Positions 54,101 through 63,714 of a DNA stretch of 64,000 bases are shown piece by piece. Position 1 is the first letter of the stretch. Every line of letters begins with the position of its first letter. The stretch is from Podarcis raffonei (taxonomy: Eukaryota > Chordata > Lepidosauria > Squamata > Lacertidae), in NCBI RefSeq assembly GCF_027172205.1, contig NC_070603.1, positions 6,312,501 to 6,376,500 of the forward strand. Reading direction: 5' to 3'. The notes under the pieces are model-generated. The model did no database searches. It saw only the letters and a program-made list of their open reading frames with translations, and was not told the origin of the DNA. The translations under genes and the position numbers were made by a program.

Positions 54101-54936
54101 CTTTTCTCCACCTCTGTTTTCAGATTTATCTCAAAATAGTCCTTCATAGTTTTCTGGGCCTTTCTGTACACCTCTTCATCTCTAAATAGGGAGTCATTCA
54201 TCCTCCATCTGAAGGAACCAGCTGTTGTTATGTTCATTTCCATCTTTACAGCATTATGGTCGGAGCAAGTCTTTGGGCAGATTTCCACTTTTTTTATCTT
54301 AGGTGCCATCCCACTAGTTACCCAAATTTGGTTGATTCTGGTCCAGGTCATTTTTGCTTCAGAGAAAAAAGTTCCCTCTCTCTCCAAAGGGTTTCTTGTT
54401 CTCCAAATGTCAATCAAGTCCATATTATCTGTCATTTCAAAAAAAGTCTTAGGTAGTCTCCCGTCCTTAGAAACCACCTGTCTTAGTGCTTTGTCCATAT
54501 TTGTAGAGACCACTCCATTCATGTCTCCCATCATAATTACATTGTAATCCAAATAGTCCATTAATGTCCCATGTAGTTTCTTAAAGAACTCTGACTTCCC
54601 TTCATTTGGAGCATAAATCCCAATTATCAATAATTTTTCTCCTTGGACTTGTATTTCAATTGCCAAATATCTTCCTTGTTCATCTTTAAACATCAACTTA
54701 GGGGCCAATTTTTCCTTAGCATAAATCACCACTCCTCTTTTTTTCACTTTGTCTGATGAAATAAATTCCTGTCCCAGTCTTTTATTAACAAGTAATTTTC
54801 TATGTATTCTAGTCACGTGGGTTTCTTGTAAACAAATCAAGTCCAATTGTTCTTTTTTTAAAATATGAAAAACCTCACGTCTTTTTCTGGGAAGGTTCAA
54901 ACCATTACAATTCCAACTTAAAAATTGTAAAGCCAT
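51199..54936 (-). CDS. L1 ORF2 protein
   Basis: 1245 codons, no stop, closely matching the ORF2 at 20132-23869. It has the endonuclease SDH at 225-227, the RT motif GTRQGCPISPLLF, FADD at 694-697 and the C-terminal C-x2-C-x8-H-x4-C. Notable replacements relative to that copy include SLGPDGL for SPGPDGL in the RT. Structurally intact. Confidence 0.92.
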   Translation of the reverse strand: MALQFLSWNCNGLNLPRKRREVFHILKKEQLDLICLQETHVTRIHRKLLVNKRLGQEFISSDKVKKRGVVIYAKEKLAPKLMFKDEQGRYLAIEIQVQGEKLLIIGIYAPNEGKSEFFKKLHGTLMDYLDYNVIMMGDMNGVVSTNMDKALRQVVSKDGRLPKTFFEMTDNMDLIDIWRTRNPLEREGTFFSEAKMTWTRINQIWVTSGMAPKIKKVEICPKTCSDHNAVKMEMNITTAGSFRWRMNDSLFRDEEVYRKAQKTMKDYFEINLKTEVEKRTIWDASKAVMRGFLIQQNTLKKKRQNEKKDRILEKIKEGEKKLRSKPKSHEILREIKFYQRQYMGLMNQEIEWKIKQMRQKTFESADKCGKLLAWQLKKRQKLNMVTSLEVEGKNIFRPNEIRNCFQSYFRKLYAQGPVDEKEIEEFLKKYGLQKISEQSKVTLNQKITEQEIEGAIQNMKLGKSLGPDGLTSRYYKVLKDWLIQPFKEVCNEILEGKKAPESWKEAYITLIPKSETEKNQIKNYRPISLLNVDYKIFADILAKRLKRVLVGEIHKDQAGFLPGRHLSDNVRNIIDIMELLENNINTKAVLIFVDAEKAFDNISWSFMKKNLKGMGVGQGFENGIGAIYSEQKAKLIVNNVVTEEIAIEKGTRQGCPISPLLFISVLEVLLNMIRGDQLVKGIQVGAKQYKLRAFADDLVLTLQEPDISTKRVLEIIQVFGRVAGFKLNKQKTKVLGKNLTVEEREKFQSETGLMVANKVKYLGVNLTTKNVNLFKDNYEKCWTEIKKDLEIWSNLRLSLLGRIAVIKMNVLPRMLFLFQTLQILDRMDCFKKWQKDISRFVWQGKKPRIKFKILTDAKERGGFALPDLKLYYEAAAFCWLKDWLLLENTDILDLEGFNNRFGWHAYIWYDKVKTHKGFKNHIVRKALYNVWIRYKDLLENKTPRWLSPMEAKEVKKLNMESKWPKYWEIIEQEGGNVKLQSYEKLKSKVRDWLHYYQINEVFKQDRKIGFQVEKSKLETELLEPNTKTLSRMYNLLLKWNTQDETVKSAMIKWAQDIGHDIMFADWEQLWTTGMKFTACNALRENIMKMIYRWYMTPVKLAKIYHLPNNKCWKCNETEGTFYHLWWTCPRIKAFWEMIYNEIKKVLKCTFYKKPEAFLLGMVGQLVSKKDRTFFMYATTAARVLLAKYWKTQELPTLEEWQTKVIDYMGLAEMTGRIRDQGKETVEEDWKKFKFYLKNSCKISEC

Positions 54937-54944
54937 CTTGTTGT

Positions 54945-55949
54945 TTACTTAGTTACTCCTCCAACTGCCCCCAACAATTGTTCTTCCTTTGTTGGGGTTT
55001 TAAGTCCAAATGTCAAGTTCGAAATATCCGCTAAGTCCTTTGCCTCAGTAGTCAGGTCCACCACTTCCTTCACGAGGTCCTCTTCGTTTCTTTCCAAAAA
55101 TTGTTCTTTATCTTGCACTGTTTTTATTTTGGTTTTTCCCCCTTTGTAATTAAAAGACAAGCCTTGTGGGAACTCCCATCTGTATATTATGTTATTCTTC
55201 TTCAACAAAGTGGTCAGGTCCTTGTAGTAAGTTCTCGCTTCCAAGATGTATTTAGGAATATCCTTATAAATCTGCACAAAGGAATTTTCAATCTCAAGAG
55301 ATCTTTGAAATTGTAAATTTAATATTTTATCTCTCTCCTCCTTAGATCTCAAAGTTATCAGGCAGTCCCTTGGGTTTTTCTTATTTTGTCTTCTGCCCAG
55401 TCTGAAGGCCGTGACTATCTTGAATTCCTCCTCTTTCGAATTTACTTGCCAAAATTCCGAAAATTCTTTTGTGAGGAACCCTACCAAATTGTCCTGTTCG
55501 CTTTCTGGGACTGCTCTCAATCTCAGATTCCTCTCCTTTCTCTGAAGTTCCATTAAAGACAGGGCCGCCTCATGTTCCTCCAGTTTTTTACAAACTGGTT
55601 CTAACTTTACTTGTGTGGATTCTGCAATGGTTTTTGCCTCTTCAGCAGTCTTACGAATTGCAACGTTTTCTTCAATTAATTTATTTATAGTCTCTGTATT
55701 AGATGCAACACTTTTGGTATTTAAATCTAGCTTCTCTGATAACTCTGTCAACTGTTTAGAATTTTCTGTGCCTTGCTTGGTCAAAGCTTCTAAGGACTCA
55801 TTAATTTTTATTAATGCTTGTGTCACTGTATCCATCCCTTTTTCCTGCCCTTCTACACCTGCAAGGGCTAAGCCTGATATAGAACCTCTTTTCCTTTGTG
55901 CAATTTTTGTTTTAGCTCTTGTTTTCATCTCATCTTCTTGGCCACTCAT
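54945..55949 (-). CDS. L1 ORF1 protein
   Basis: 334 codons, MSGQEDEMKTRAKTKIAQRK at the start, a long coiled coil (about 40-150), an RRM-like domain and a C-terminal domain with YKDIPKYILEARTYYKDL. It ends 8 bases before ORF2. Intact. Confidence 0.9.
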   Translation of the reverse strand: MSGQEDEMKTRAKTKIAQRKRGSISGLALAGVEGQEKGMDTVTQALIKINESLEALTKQGTENSKQLTELSEKLDLNTKSVASNTETINKLIEENVAIRKTAEEAKTIAESTQVKLEPVCKKLEEHEAALSLMELQRKERNLRLRAVPESEQDNLVGFLTKEFSEFWQVNSKEEEFKIVTAFRLGRRQNKKNPRDCLITLRSKEERDKILNLQFQRSLEIENSFVQIYKDIPKYILEARTYYKDLTTLLKKNNIIYRWEFPQGLSFNYKGGKTKIKTVQDKEQFLERNEEDLVKEVVDLTTEAKDLADISNLTFGLKTPTKEEQLLGAVGGVTK

Positions 55950-56917
55950 GTCCCAAGGTCGTTCCCACGGGAATTATTTCCAGATGGAAAACTCCACTGA
56001 CTTGCTCTTTACACACTTGACTTTATGGCTATTTTCCCACAACCCTCTAGAGGGAGCAGCTCACAGTTCAAGGTACAGAGAAACAAAGAGAAAAATGGCT
56101 ACAACTCTCCCAATAAGTTTCCACTAAAAAGGCTGTCAGTTTGTATCTCCAACCAAACTCCTAACAATAGCAAATAAAGTCCCAACTTTGTATCGAGCAC
56201 GCAAGGCACCAACTTTGTTTCCAATTTCAAATGACAGTTTCCAGTCCCGGTGACTTACTCTTCTTTTAAAGCAGTCCTTTCCCAAGGGTTTAAAACGGCA
56301 GAGAAATCTTTTTCCTTTCACCTCTTTCAGACAGGTAATACAAGTTCAAAATTCATCCCCCCCCGCTCCTGCTGCTAAGGGGAGAGGTTCAAGTTCAATG
56401 TCTGGGTTAAATGGTAATAGAATTATCTTCCGTCAAATTGCAGCCTGTATGTCGTTACTTTAGCTGTCATGCAGTCCGGGAAAGGCAGACTTCCTTATTT
56501 TAACTCTTTCCCGTTTTCGGCCAAATTTTTAAATTTCTTGCTTTAAATCCCAAAAGTTTTCCAGTCCTACTCACAGGTAATTTGTAAATCCAAATGCCAG
56601 GAAGGAATCGGCGCTCTCCGTTATGGCGACGCGGCTTCACTCCACGGGCTGGGTAGCGACTCTCAGCACCGCGCTCTCACCCGATGCTGCTCCGGAGCCT
56701 TTAAAAAGGCTCCTTCACAGTAACGGGGGGCGCTTAAGGTGCCCACCGAGTCTCCTTGTTCACAGGCTTCTGCGCCTGTGATTTTAGGGGTCCCCGCTTC
56801 GCCGTAGCGGTCAGACCCGAACTCGCGGAGTAGTCTCCCCGAGCGGAGCTCAGCAGGAGACCGCCATTAAACGCTGGCACCGACCGGAAGTCCCCATTTA
56901 AAAAAAAAAAAAGTATT

Positions 56918-57754
56918 AGAGACAACTAAAATCAATAAGGCAATGAATGGGGAAGGAATTCCATGGGGTCTCCTTAATTCAGCCTCTGTCAAGAGCTGCT
57001 AGGATTGCCAAATAACCTGAAAGATTATTGCTTTATGCCTTTGACAGCAGCTTGTTCTGTGAAGTCACACAGTGAAACTTCATTATGTATGAAGATAAAT
57101 GTTCCTGTCTGATAATGTCCACAGATACAAGAGACCATAATCAATGCTGCAAGATTTTAATTTTAAAAAATTTAATTAAAAATGATCAACCTGATTCTAA
57201 AAGCACAGATGCAAGATATCATAATCAGTGTTGCAAGATTTTAATTTTAACTGACAAGCAGCTGCAGGACCTCAAACTGATTAGCCAGCATTTGCAGTGT
57301 AGGAGAAGCCTCTGGAGTCATTTGGCTGATCTACACTGAATTTTTCCTCCTCATGGCAGGTGGGAAAGGAGGCAATTTAGATGGGGGGAAATACTTGGGA
57401 GAAGAAGGGAGCAGAGCAGTTATATTGCAATATCTTTTAAGATGCTTCCCATTTAAACGTGTTTGGGGAGCCCAGAGCAGAGAATATGGAAGGTATAACC
57501 TTCTGGATCAGACCAATGTCTCTTCTCAGCCACCATTCAGTTACCAGCAGATGACTTCTCGAAAGCAGCAATCAAGCGCACTCTCCCTTCCTGTCTTGGC
57601 TGTCCAATCCACTTTTAAAACCATCCAAGTGGGTGGGCATCCCTATCTCCTGTGGCTGTTAGATCTATATTTTAATTAAGAGAAGTACTTTCTATTAGCT
57701 GTCCTGGACCTTCCAACATTCATTAGATGTCCATGAGTTCTAGTGTTGGAGAAT
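56918..57754 (+). repeat. Array intron block, plus copy (second tandem unit)
   Basis: Same as 48139-48980, lacking one short 'ttttaa' repeat unit. Non-coding. Confidence 0.75.
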
Positions 57755-57846
57755 GAGAAGCAGTGTGGTGCAGTGGTTAGAGTTTCAGACTAGGACCTAG
57801 GAGACCTGGGTTCAAATCTCCACTTGGCATACTGCTCATTGGGTGA
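57755..57846 (+). mobile_element. MIR/CORE-like SINE, short copy
   Basis: Same form as 48981-49072. Confidence 0.65.
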
Positions 57847-58840
57847 GGTCCCATTGGCTGGGGGCATGTACCAGTTTCAGAATTCAGATTTCTTCTCTGC
57901 TTCTACCTCTGATGCCCTCTAGGTGGTAGTAGGAGGGAACAGATGCTTCCAGTTAGGCTGGGCATGGAATATTTGCTCATTAAATTCAGAAAAAAGAGGA
58001 GAAATACAAGTACGTTTGCCCTTCTGTGTGTGTGTGGTGTGTACACACATCTACACACAAACACACACACATTTTTCTTATGAATATAAAAAGACACTTT
58101 TATGGGCTTCTTATAAATGGAGAAAGAGAGAGGGCAAGAAAGAAAGCAAAAAGTGGAGCTATATTTCCTGATGTGCACAATTGATTTGCTTAAATTGGAA
58201 AAACATCTCTTGATCTTGTACTTCTCATTGTATTCTCCAGTTCATCACATGACAAAATATGTCATATGTGTTTAAAAATCAGGTCAATAAAGAATCACTA
58301 AAGAATGGGGGAAATACGTGGATTATTTAAAAAATATTTGCAAACATTTAACTACATTAGCAGGAAGAACACAACACAAGAAGTTAAATAATAACTTATT
58401 TGGAAACCAGACAGTAACAATTATAAGGAACTATAGGGGAAATGCAGTGATAAAAGTGAAACCAGAAGATGAAACAGAAGGGGAGGAGGGAAATCCAATT
58501 ATGTTTTTATTTCTGAAGATGTACTGCATTTCAGATCTTTTGTAAAACTGAAAACTCGAAAAATAAAATTAACAAACAAAACAAATTGGGGATTGGACCT
58601 TGAGCAAGTGCAATATGTGATGCAGTGATGGCAAAATAAGGCATATGACCTGTTGGATGCTAATGCTGGGCTTGCACAATATCTGAGCTTAGTGTTGCTT
58701 ATGTCTAGATATTTATAGGATGATACTGTTTCTCTTCATTTGGTTGTTCAGTGAATAAGCAGCTAGCTAGAGCTATTGTTTATACTTGTTTTAGCTTGCC
58801 TCTGCTGCAAGCAGCTCATTGCTTCGTTTCTCCTTCCCCT
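57847..58840 (+). repeat. CCAAT module plus expanded promoter-flank block
   Basis: Same as 49073-50070, with small length differences in the TG tract. Non-coding. Confidence 0.65.
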
Positions 58841-58975
58841 CAATTACACTGCGAGGGAGGCTAAATAGAGCAGTGAGCTTCATGGTGGAGCAGGGGTTGG
58901 GATTTGGTTTCTCCAAGGCTTGCTAGGTCCCTGTGTGCCCCACTCTTGCAAGCTTATTGCCTGCTGGTTTTAGCC
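58841..58975 (+). promoter_or_regulatory. Putative promoter and leader of exon copy at 58976
   Basis: TATA-like 'ctaaatag' at 58861-58868 and the conserved leader, as at 50071-50205. Confidence 0.45.
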
Positions 58976-59288
58976 ATGTGGCTCTACCTGGCTGCCCTGC
59001 TGGGGCTTTACTTCCTTCGCCGATTGTACCAGGAGAGACAGACGGTGGAGAACCTGACGGAAAAATATGTCTTCATCACGGGCTGTTCCTCTGGCTTTGG
59101 GAACCATCTTGCCAGGCATCTGGATGCCCGGGGTCTGCGGGTGCTGGCAGCCTGTCTCACGCAGAAGGGGGCAGAGCAGCTGGGCAAGGCCACCTCAGAG
59201 CGCTTGAAAACCACCATTCTGGATGTCACCAGTACAGAGAGCGTTGCGGCAGCAACGGAGTGGGTGAAAGAACAAGTGGGGAACAAAG
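58976..59288 (+). CDS. RDH16-like: RDH16/HSD17B6-like SDR, first coding exon (plus copy 4, open, mosaic)
   Basis: The protein is identical to the exon at 50206-50518 over all 104 residues, with the same mosaic structure, TGCSSGFG motif and donor. It is the tandem-duplicate partner and was copied with the L1. No downstream enzyme exon appears before the window ends. Confidence 0.8.
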
Positions 59289-59404
59289 GTAGCTTTTTGT
59301 TGTTTTGTTTCCATGCTCTGGATCAGGCCAGGGATTATCTGTATCATCATCTGCTTATCTTTACTCCACTTTCCCACAAAATGTGACCTGAGTGACTCCC
59401 AATA

Positions 59405-59646
59405 CAGTGGTACCTCGTGTTAAGTACCTAATTCGTTCCAGAGGTCTGTTCTTAACCTGAAACTGTTCTTAACCTGAAGCACCACTTTAGCTAATGGGGC
59501 CTCCTGCTGCCGCTGCACCGCCGGAGCACAATTTCTGTTCTCATCCTGAAGCAAAGTTCTTAACACGAGGTACTATTTCTGGGTAAGTGGAGTCTGTTAC
59601 CTGAAGCATATATAAGCTGAAGCATATGTAACCCGAGGTACCACTG
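59405..59646. mobile_element. Tigger/pogo-like MITE 8
   Basis: Same as MITE 7, offset 8770 bp. Confidence 0.85.
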
Positions 59647-59968
59647 TATATAAAAAATAAAAAGTATGACCATTTAAAAAAGTATTTTTTTTTTTATAAA
59701 ATTTTTATTGGCTTTTCAACATATATTATAAGACACTACAAACAACAAACACAAACAAACAAACATAAAAACATGTATAATTTCATAAATTTTTTCATGT
59801 ACCCACTTTCAGCGACTTCCCCATGCCTCCCTTTTCTGCATCCCTATTTTAAACTTTTTCAGCAACCCCTGATCTAAATTACTTATAAATTCCTTTCTTT
59901 AAACCCTTTTCTTTCCTCTTATCCAATCATTTATCTCTGCAAATCTGCTATGCTTTACTCATGACATT

Positions 59969-62900
59969 TTAACACTCACTAATTTTACAAGAATTTTTAA
60001 GATAAAATTTGAATTTCTTCCAATCTTCTTCCACCGTCTCTTTCCCTTGGTCACGGATTCTGCCCGTCATCTCTGCCAATCCCATGTAGTCGATCACCTT
60101 CGTCTGCCACTCTTCCAGTGTGGGTAGTTCTTGTGTCTTCCAATACTTTGCTAGTAAAACTCTTGCTGCTGTTGTAGCATACATAAAAAACGTCCTATCT
60201 TTCTTTGACACCAATTGGCCTACCATGCCCAGGAGAAAAGCCTCTGGTTTCTTATAAAAGGTACACTTAAGCACCTTCTTAATTTCATTATAAATCATTT
60301 CCCAGAAGGCCTTAATCCTTGGGCACGTCCACCAAAGGTGATAAAAAGTACCTTCAGTTTCATTACATTTCCAGCATTTATTATTGGGCAAGTGATAGAT
60401 TTTTGCAAGCTTGACTGGGGTCATGTACCACCTATAAATCATTTTCATAATATTCTCTCTTAAGGCATTACATGCCGTAAACTTCATTCCGGTGGTCCAT
60501 AACTGTTCCCAGTCAGCAAACATAATATCATGTCCAATGTCCTGTGCCCATTTAATCATTGCTGATTTAACCGTTTCATCCTGTGTATTCCATTTCAACA
60601 GCAAGTTGTACATTCTTGACAAAGTCTTAGTATTGGGTTCTAACAATTCTGTTTCTAACTTTGACTTTTCCACCTGGAAGCCGATTTTCCTGTCCTGTTT
60701 AAATACTTCATTTATCTGGTAATAATGAAGCCAATCTCTTACTTTAGACTTCAGTTTTTCATAGCTCTGTAATTTCACATTTCCACCTTCTTGTTCTATA
60801 ATTTCCCAATATTTTGGCCATTTAGATTCCATATTAAGTTTTTTGACTTCCTTAGCCTCCATTGGTGACAACCACCTAGGGGTTTTATTTTCCAACAGAT
60901 CTTTATAACGAATCCAAACATTGTATAATGCTTTCCTAACAATATGGTTTTTGAAACCTTTGTGAGTTTTTACCTTGTCATACCATATATACGCATGCCA
61001 ACCAAACCTATTATTGAACCCTTCTAAGTCCAAAATGTCTGTGTTCTCAAGAAGTAGCCAGTCTTTCAGCCAGCAGAAAGCTGCTGCTTCATAGTACAAT
61101 TTTAAGTCCGGCAGGGCAAACCCCCCTCTTTCTTTTGCATCAGTTAATATCTTAAATTTTATTCTGGGCTTTTTGCCCTGCCAGACAAATCTAGATATAT
61201 CTTTCTGCCACTTCTTGAAACAGTCCATTCTGTCCAGAATCTGCAATGTTTGAAACAAAAACAACATTCTTGGCAAAACATTCATCTTGATAACAGCAAT
61301 TCGGCCTAACAAGGAAAGTCTCAGATTCGACCATATTTCTAAATCTTTCTTAATTTCTGTCCAACATTTCTCATAATTATCTTTAAATAAGTTCACATTC
61401 TTAGTTGTTAAATTAACCCCCAGATATTTCACTTTATTTGCTACCATTAATCCAGTTTCACTCTGAAACTTCTCTCTTTCCTCCACTGTTAGGTTTTCCC
61501 CCAATACCTTTGTTTTTTGTTTGTTTAGCTTAAAACCTGCTACTCGACCAAAAACTTGTATTATCTCCAAAACTCTTTTAGTACTAATGTCTGGCTCTTG
61601 CAAAGTTAGTACTAAATCATCTGCGAACGCTCTCAACTTATATTGTTTAGCTCCGACCTGAATCCCTTTAACCAGCTGGTCCCCTCTAATCATATTTAAT
61701 AACACCTCCAGAACAGATATGAAAAGTAATGGGGATATTGGGCACCCCTGTCGTGTCCCTTTTTCAATAGCAATTTCCTCAGTAACCACATTATTTACAA
61801 TTAGTTTTGCTTTTTGTTCAGAATAGATTGCACCTATACCATTCTCAAAACCCTGGCCTACCCCCATTCCTTTGAGATTCTTTTTCATAAAACTCCAAGA
61901 GATATTGTCAAAGGCTTTCTCAGCGTCCACAAATATTAATACTGCCTTCGTATTAATATTGTTTTCGAGTAACTCCATAATGTCTATTATATTTCTCACA
62001 TTGTCAGATAAGTGTCTTCCCGGGAGAAAGCCTGCCTGGTCTTTATGAATCTCACCCACCAAAACCCTCTTCAATCTTTTTGCCAAAATGTCTGCAAAAA
62101 TTTTGTAATCCACATTGAGCAATGATATAGGGCGGTAGTTCTTAATCTGGTTCTTTTCAGTCTCAGATTTTGGTATAAGTGTAATGTATGCTTCTTTCCA
62201 CGATTCAGGTGCCTTCTTCCCCTCTAAAATTTCATTGCAGACTTCCTTAAACGGTTGAATCAACCAGTCTTTCAAAACTTTGTAGTATCTGGAAGTCAAG
62301 CCATCTGGTCCTAGAGATTTTCCCAATTTCATATTTTGAATGGCTCCCTCTATTTCTTGCTCAGTTATTTTCTGGTTCAAAGTCACTTTACTTTGTTCAG
62401 ATATTTTTTGTAATCCATATTTTTTAAGAAATTCCTCTATCTCTTTTTCGTCCACCGGCCCTTGTGCATAAAGTTTTCTGAAATAACTCTGAAAGCAGTT
62501 TCTAATCTCATTTGGCCTGAAAATGTTCTTTCCTTCAACCTCTAAGCTTGTAACCATATTCAACTTTTGCCTTTTCTTCAATTGCCATGCCAGAAGCTTC
62601 CCACATTTATCTGCCGATTCAAATGTCTTTTGTCTCATTTGTTTTATTTTCCATTCTATCTCCTGGTTCATCAATCCCATATACTGTCTCTGGTAAAACT
62701 TTATTTCTCTTAAAATTTCATGGGACTTTGGCTTTGATCTCAATTTCTTTTCACCTTCTTTTATTTTTTCCAAGATCCTATCTTTCTTTTCATTCTGTCT
62801 CTTCTTTTTTAAAGTATTCTGCTGTATCAAAAATCCTCTCATGACGGCTTTACTTGCGTCCCAAATTGTTCTTTTCTCCACCTCTGTTTTCAGATTTATC

Positions 62901-63706
62901 TCAAAATAGTCCTTCATAGTTTTCTGGGCCTTTCTGTACACCTCTTCATCTCTAAATAGGGAGTCATTCATCCTCCATCTGAAGGAACCAGCTGTTGTTA
63001 TGTTCATTTCCATCTTTACAGCATTATGGTCGGAGCAAGTCTTTGGGCAGATTTCCACTTTTTTTATCTTAGGTGCCATCCCACTAGTTACCCAAATTTG
63101 GTTGATTCTGGTCCAGGTCATTTTTGCTTCAGAGAAAAAAGTTCCCTCTCTCTCCAAAGGGTTTCTTGTTCTCCAAATGTCAATCAAGTCCATATTATCT
63201 GTCATTTCAAAAAAAGTCTTAGGTAGTCTCCCGTCCTTAGAAACCACCTGTCTTAGTGCTTTGTCCATATTTGTAGAGACCACTCCATTCATGTCTCCCA
63301 TCATAATTACATTGTAATCCAAATAGTCCATTAATGTCCCATGTAGTTTCTTAAAGAACTCTGACTTCCCTTCATTTGGAGCATAAATCCCAATTATCAA
63401 TAATTTTTCTCCTTGGACTTGTATTTCAATTGCCAAATATCTTCCTTGTTCATCTTTAAACATCAACTTAGGGGCCAATTTTTCCTTAGCATAAATCACC
63501 ACTCCTCTTTTTTTCACTTTGTCTGATGAAATAAATTCCTGTCCCAGTCTTTTATTAACAAGTAATTTTCTATGTATTCTAGTCACGTGGGTTTCTTGTA
63601 AACAAATCAAGTCCAATTGTTCTTTTTTTAAAATATGAAAAACCTCACGTCTTTTTCTGGGAAGGTTCAAACCATTACAATTCCAACTTAAAAATTGTAA
63701 AGCCAT
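59969..63706 (-). CDS. L1 ORF2 protein (second tandem copy)
   Basis: 1245 codons, open. It differs from 51199-54936 by one residue I can see (GENLT for GKNLT). All catalytic motifs are the same. Confidence 0.92.
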   Translation of the reverse strand: MALQFLSWNCNGLNLPRKRREVFHILKKEQLDLICLQETHVTRIHRKLLVNKRLGQEFISSDKVKKRGVVIYAKEKLAPKLMFKDEQGRYLAIEIQVQGEKLLIIGIYAPNEGKSEFFKKLHGTLMDYLDYNVIMMGDMNGVVSTNMDKALRQVVSKDGRLPKTFFEMTDNMDLIDIWRTRNPLEREGTFFSEAKMTWTRINQIWVTSGMAPKIKKVEICPKTCSDHNAVKMEMNITTAGSFRWRMNDSLFRDEEVYRKAQKTMKDYFEINLKTEVEKRTIWDASKAVMRGFLIQQNTLKKKRQNEKKDRILEKIKEGEKKLRSKPKSHEILREIKFYQRQYMGLMNQEIEWKIKQMRQKTFESADKCGKLLAWQLKKRQKLNMVTSLEVEGKNIFRPNEIRNCFQSYFRKLYAQGPVDEKEIEEFLKKYGLQKISEQSKVTLNQKITEQEIEGAIQNMKLGKSLGPDGLTSRYYKVLKDWLIQPFKEVCNEILEGKKAPESWKEAYITLIPKSETEKNQIKNYRPISLLNVDYKIFADILAKRLKRVLVGEIHKDQAGFLPGRHLSDNVRNIIDIMELLENNINTKAVLIFVDAEKAFDNISWSFMKKNLKGMGVGQGFENGIGAIYSEQKAKLIVNNVVTEEIAIEKGTRQGCPISPLLFISVLEVLLNMIRGDQLVKGIQVGAKQYKLRAFADDLVLTLQEPDISTKRVLEIIQVFGRVAGFKLNKQKTKVLGENLTVEEREKFQSETGLMVANKVKYLGVNLTTKNVNLFKDNYEKCWTEIKKDLEIWSNLRLSLLGRIAVIKMNVLPRMLFLFQTLQILDRMDCFKKWQKDISRFVWQGKKPRIKFKILTDAKERGGFALPDLKLYYEAAAFCWLKDWLLLENTDILDLEGFNNRFGWHAYIWYDKVKTHKGFKNHIVRKALYNVWIRYKDLLENKTPRWLSPMEAKEVKKLNMESKWPKYWEIIEQEGGNVKLQSYEKLKSKVRDWLHYYQINEVFKQDRKIGFQVEKSKLETELLEPNTKTLSRMYNLLLKWNTQDETVKSAMIKWAQDIGHDIMFADWEQLWTTGMKFTACNALRENIMKMIYRWYMTPVKLAKIYHLPNNKCWKCNETEGTFYHLWWTCPRIKAFWEMIYNEIKKVLKCTFYKKPEAFLLGMVGQLVSKKDRTFFMYATTAARVLLAKYWKTQELPTLEEWQTKVIDYMGLAEMTGRIRDQGKETVEEDWKKFKFYLKNSCKISEC

Positions 63707-63714
63707 CTTGTTGT

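Larger units (their letters stand above)
50917..56893 (-). mobile_element. Full-length young L1 LINE, antisense, both ORFs open
   Basis: About 5.98 kb: poly-T tail at 50917, ORF2 (51199-54936), ORF1 (54945-55949) and a GC-rich 5' UTR ending 'ccggaagtcccc' on the plus strand. The target-site duplication is 'ccatttaaaaaagtatt' (50900-50916), with a longer A run in the right copy (56894-56917). Other units show the empty site, for example 48120-48138. It sits just beyond the MITE in the array intron. Confidence 0.93.
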
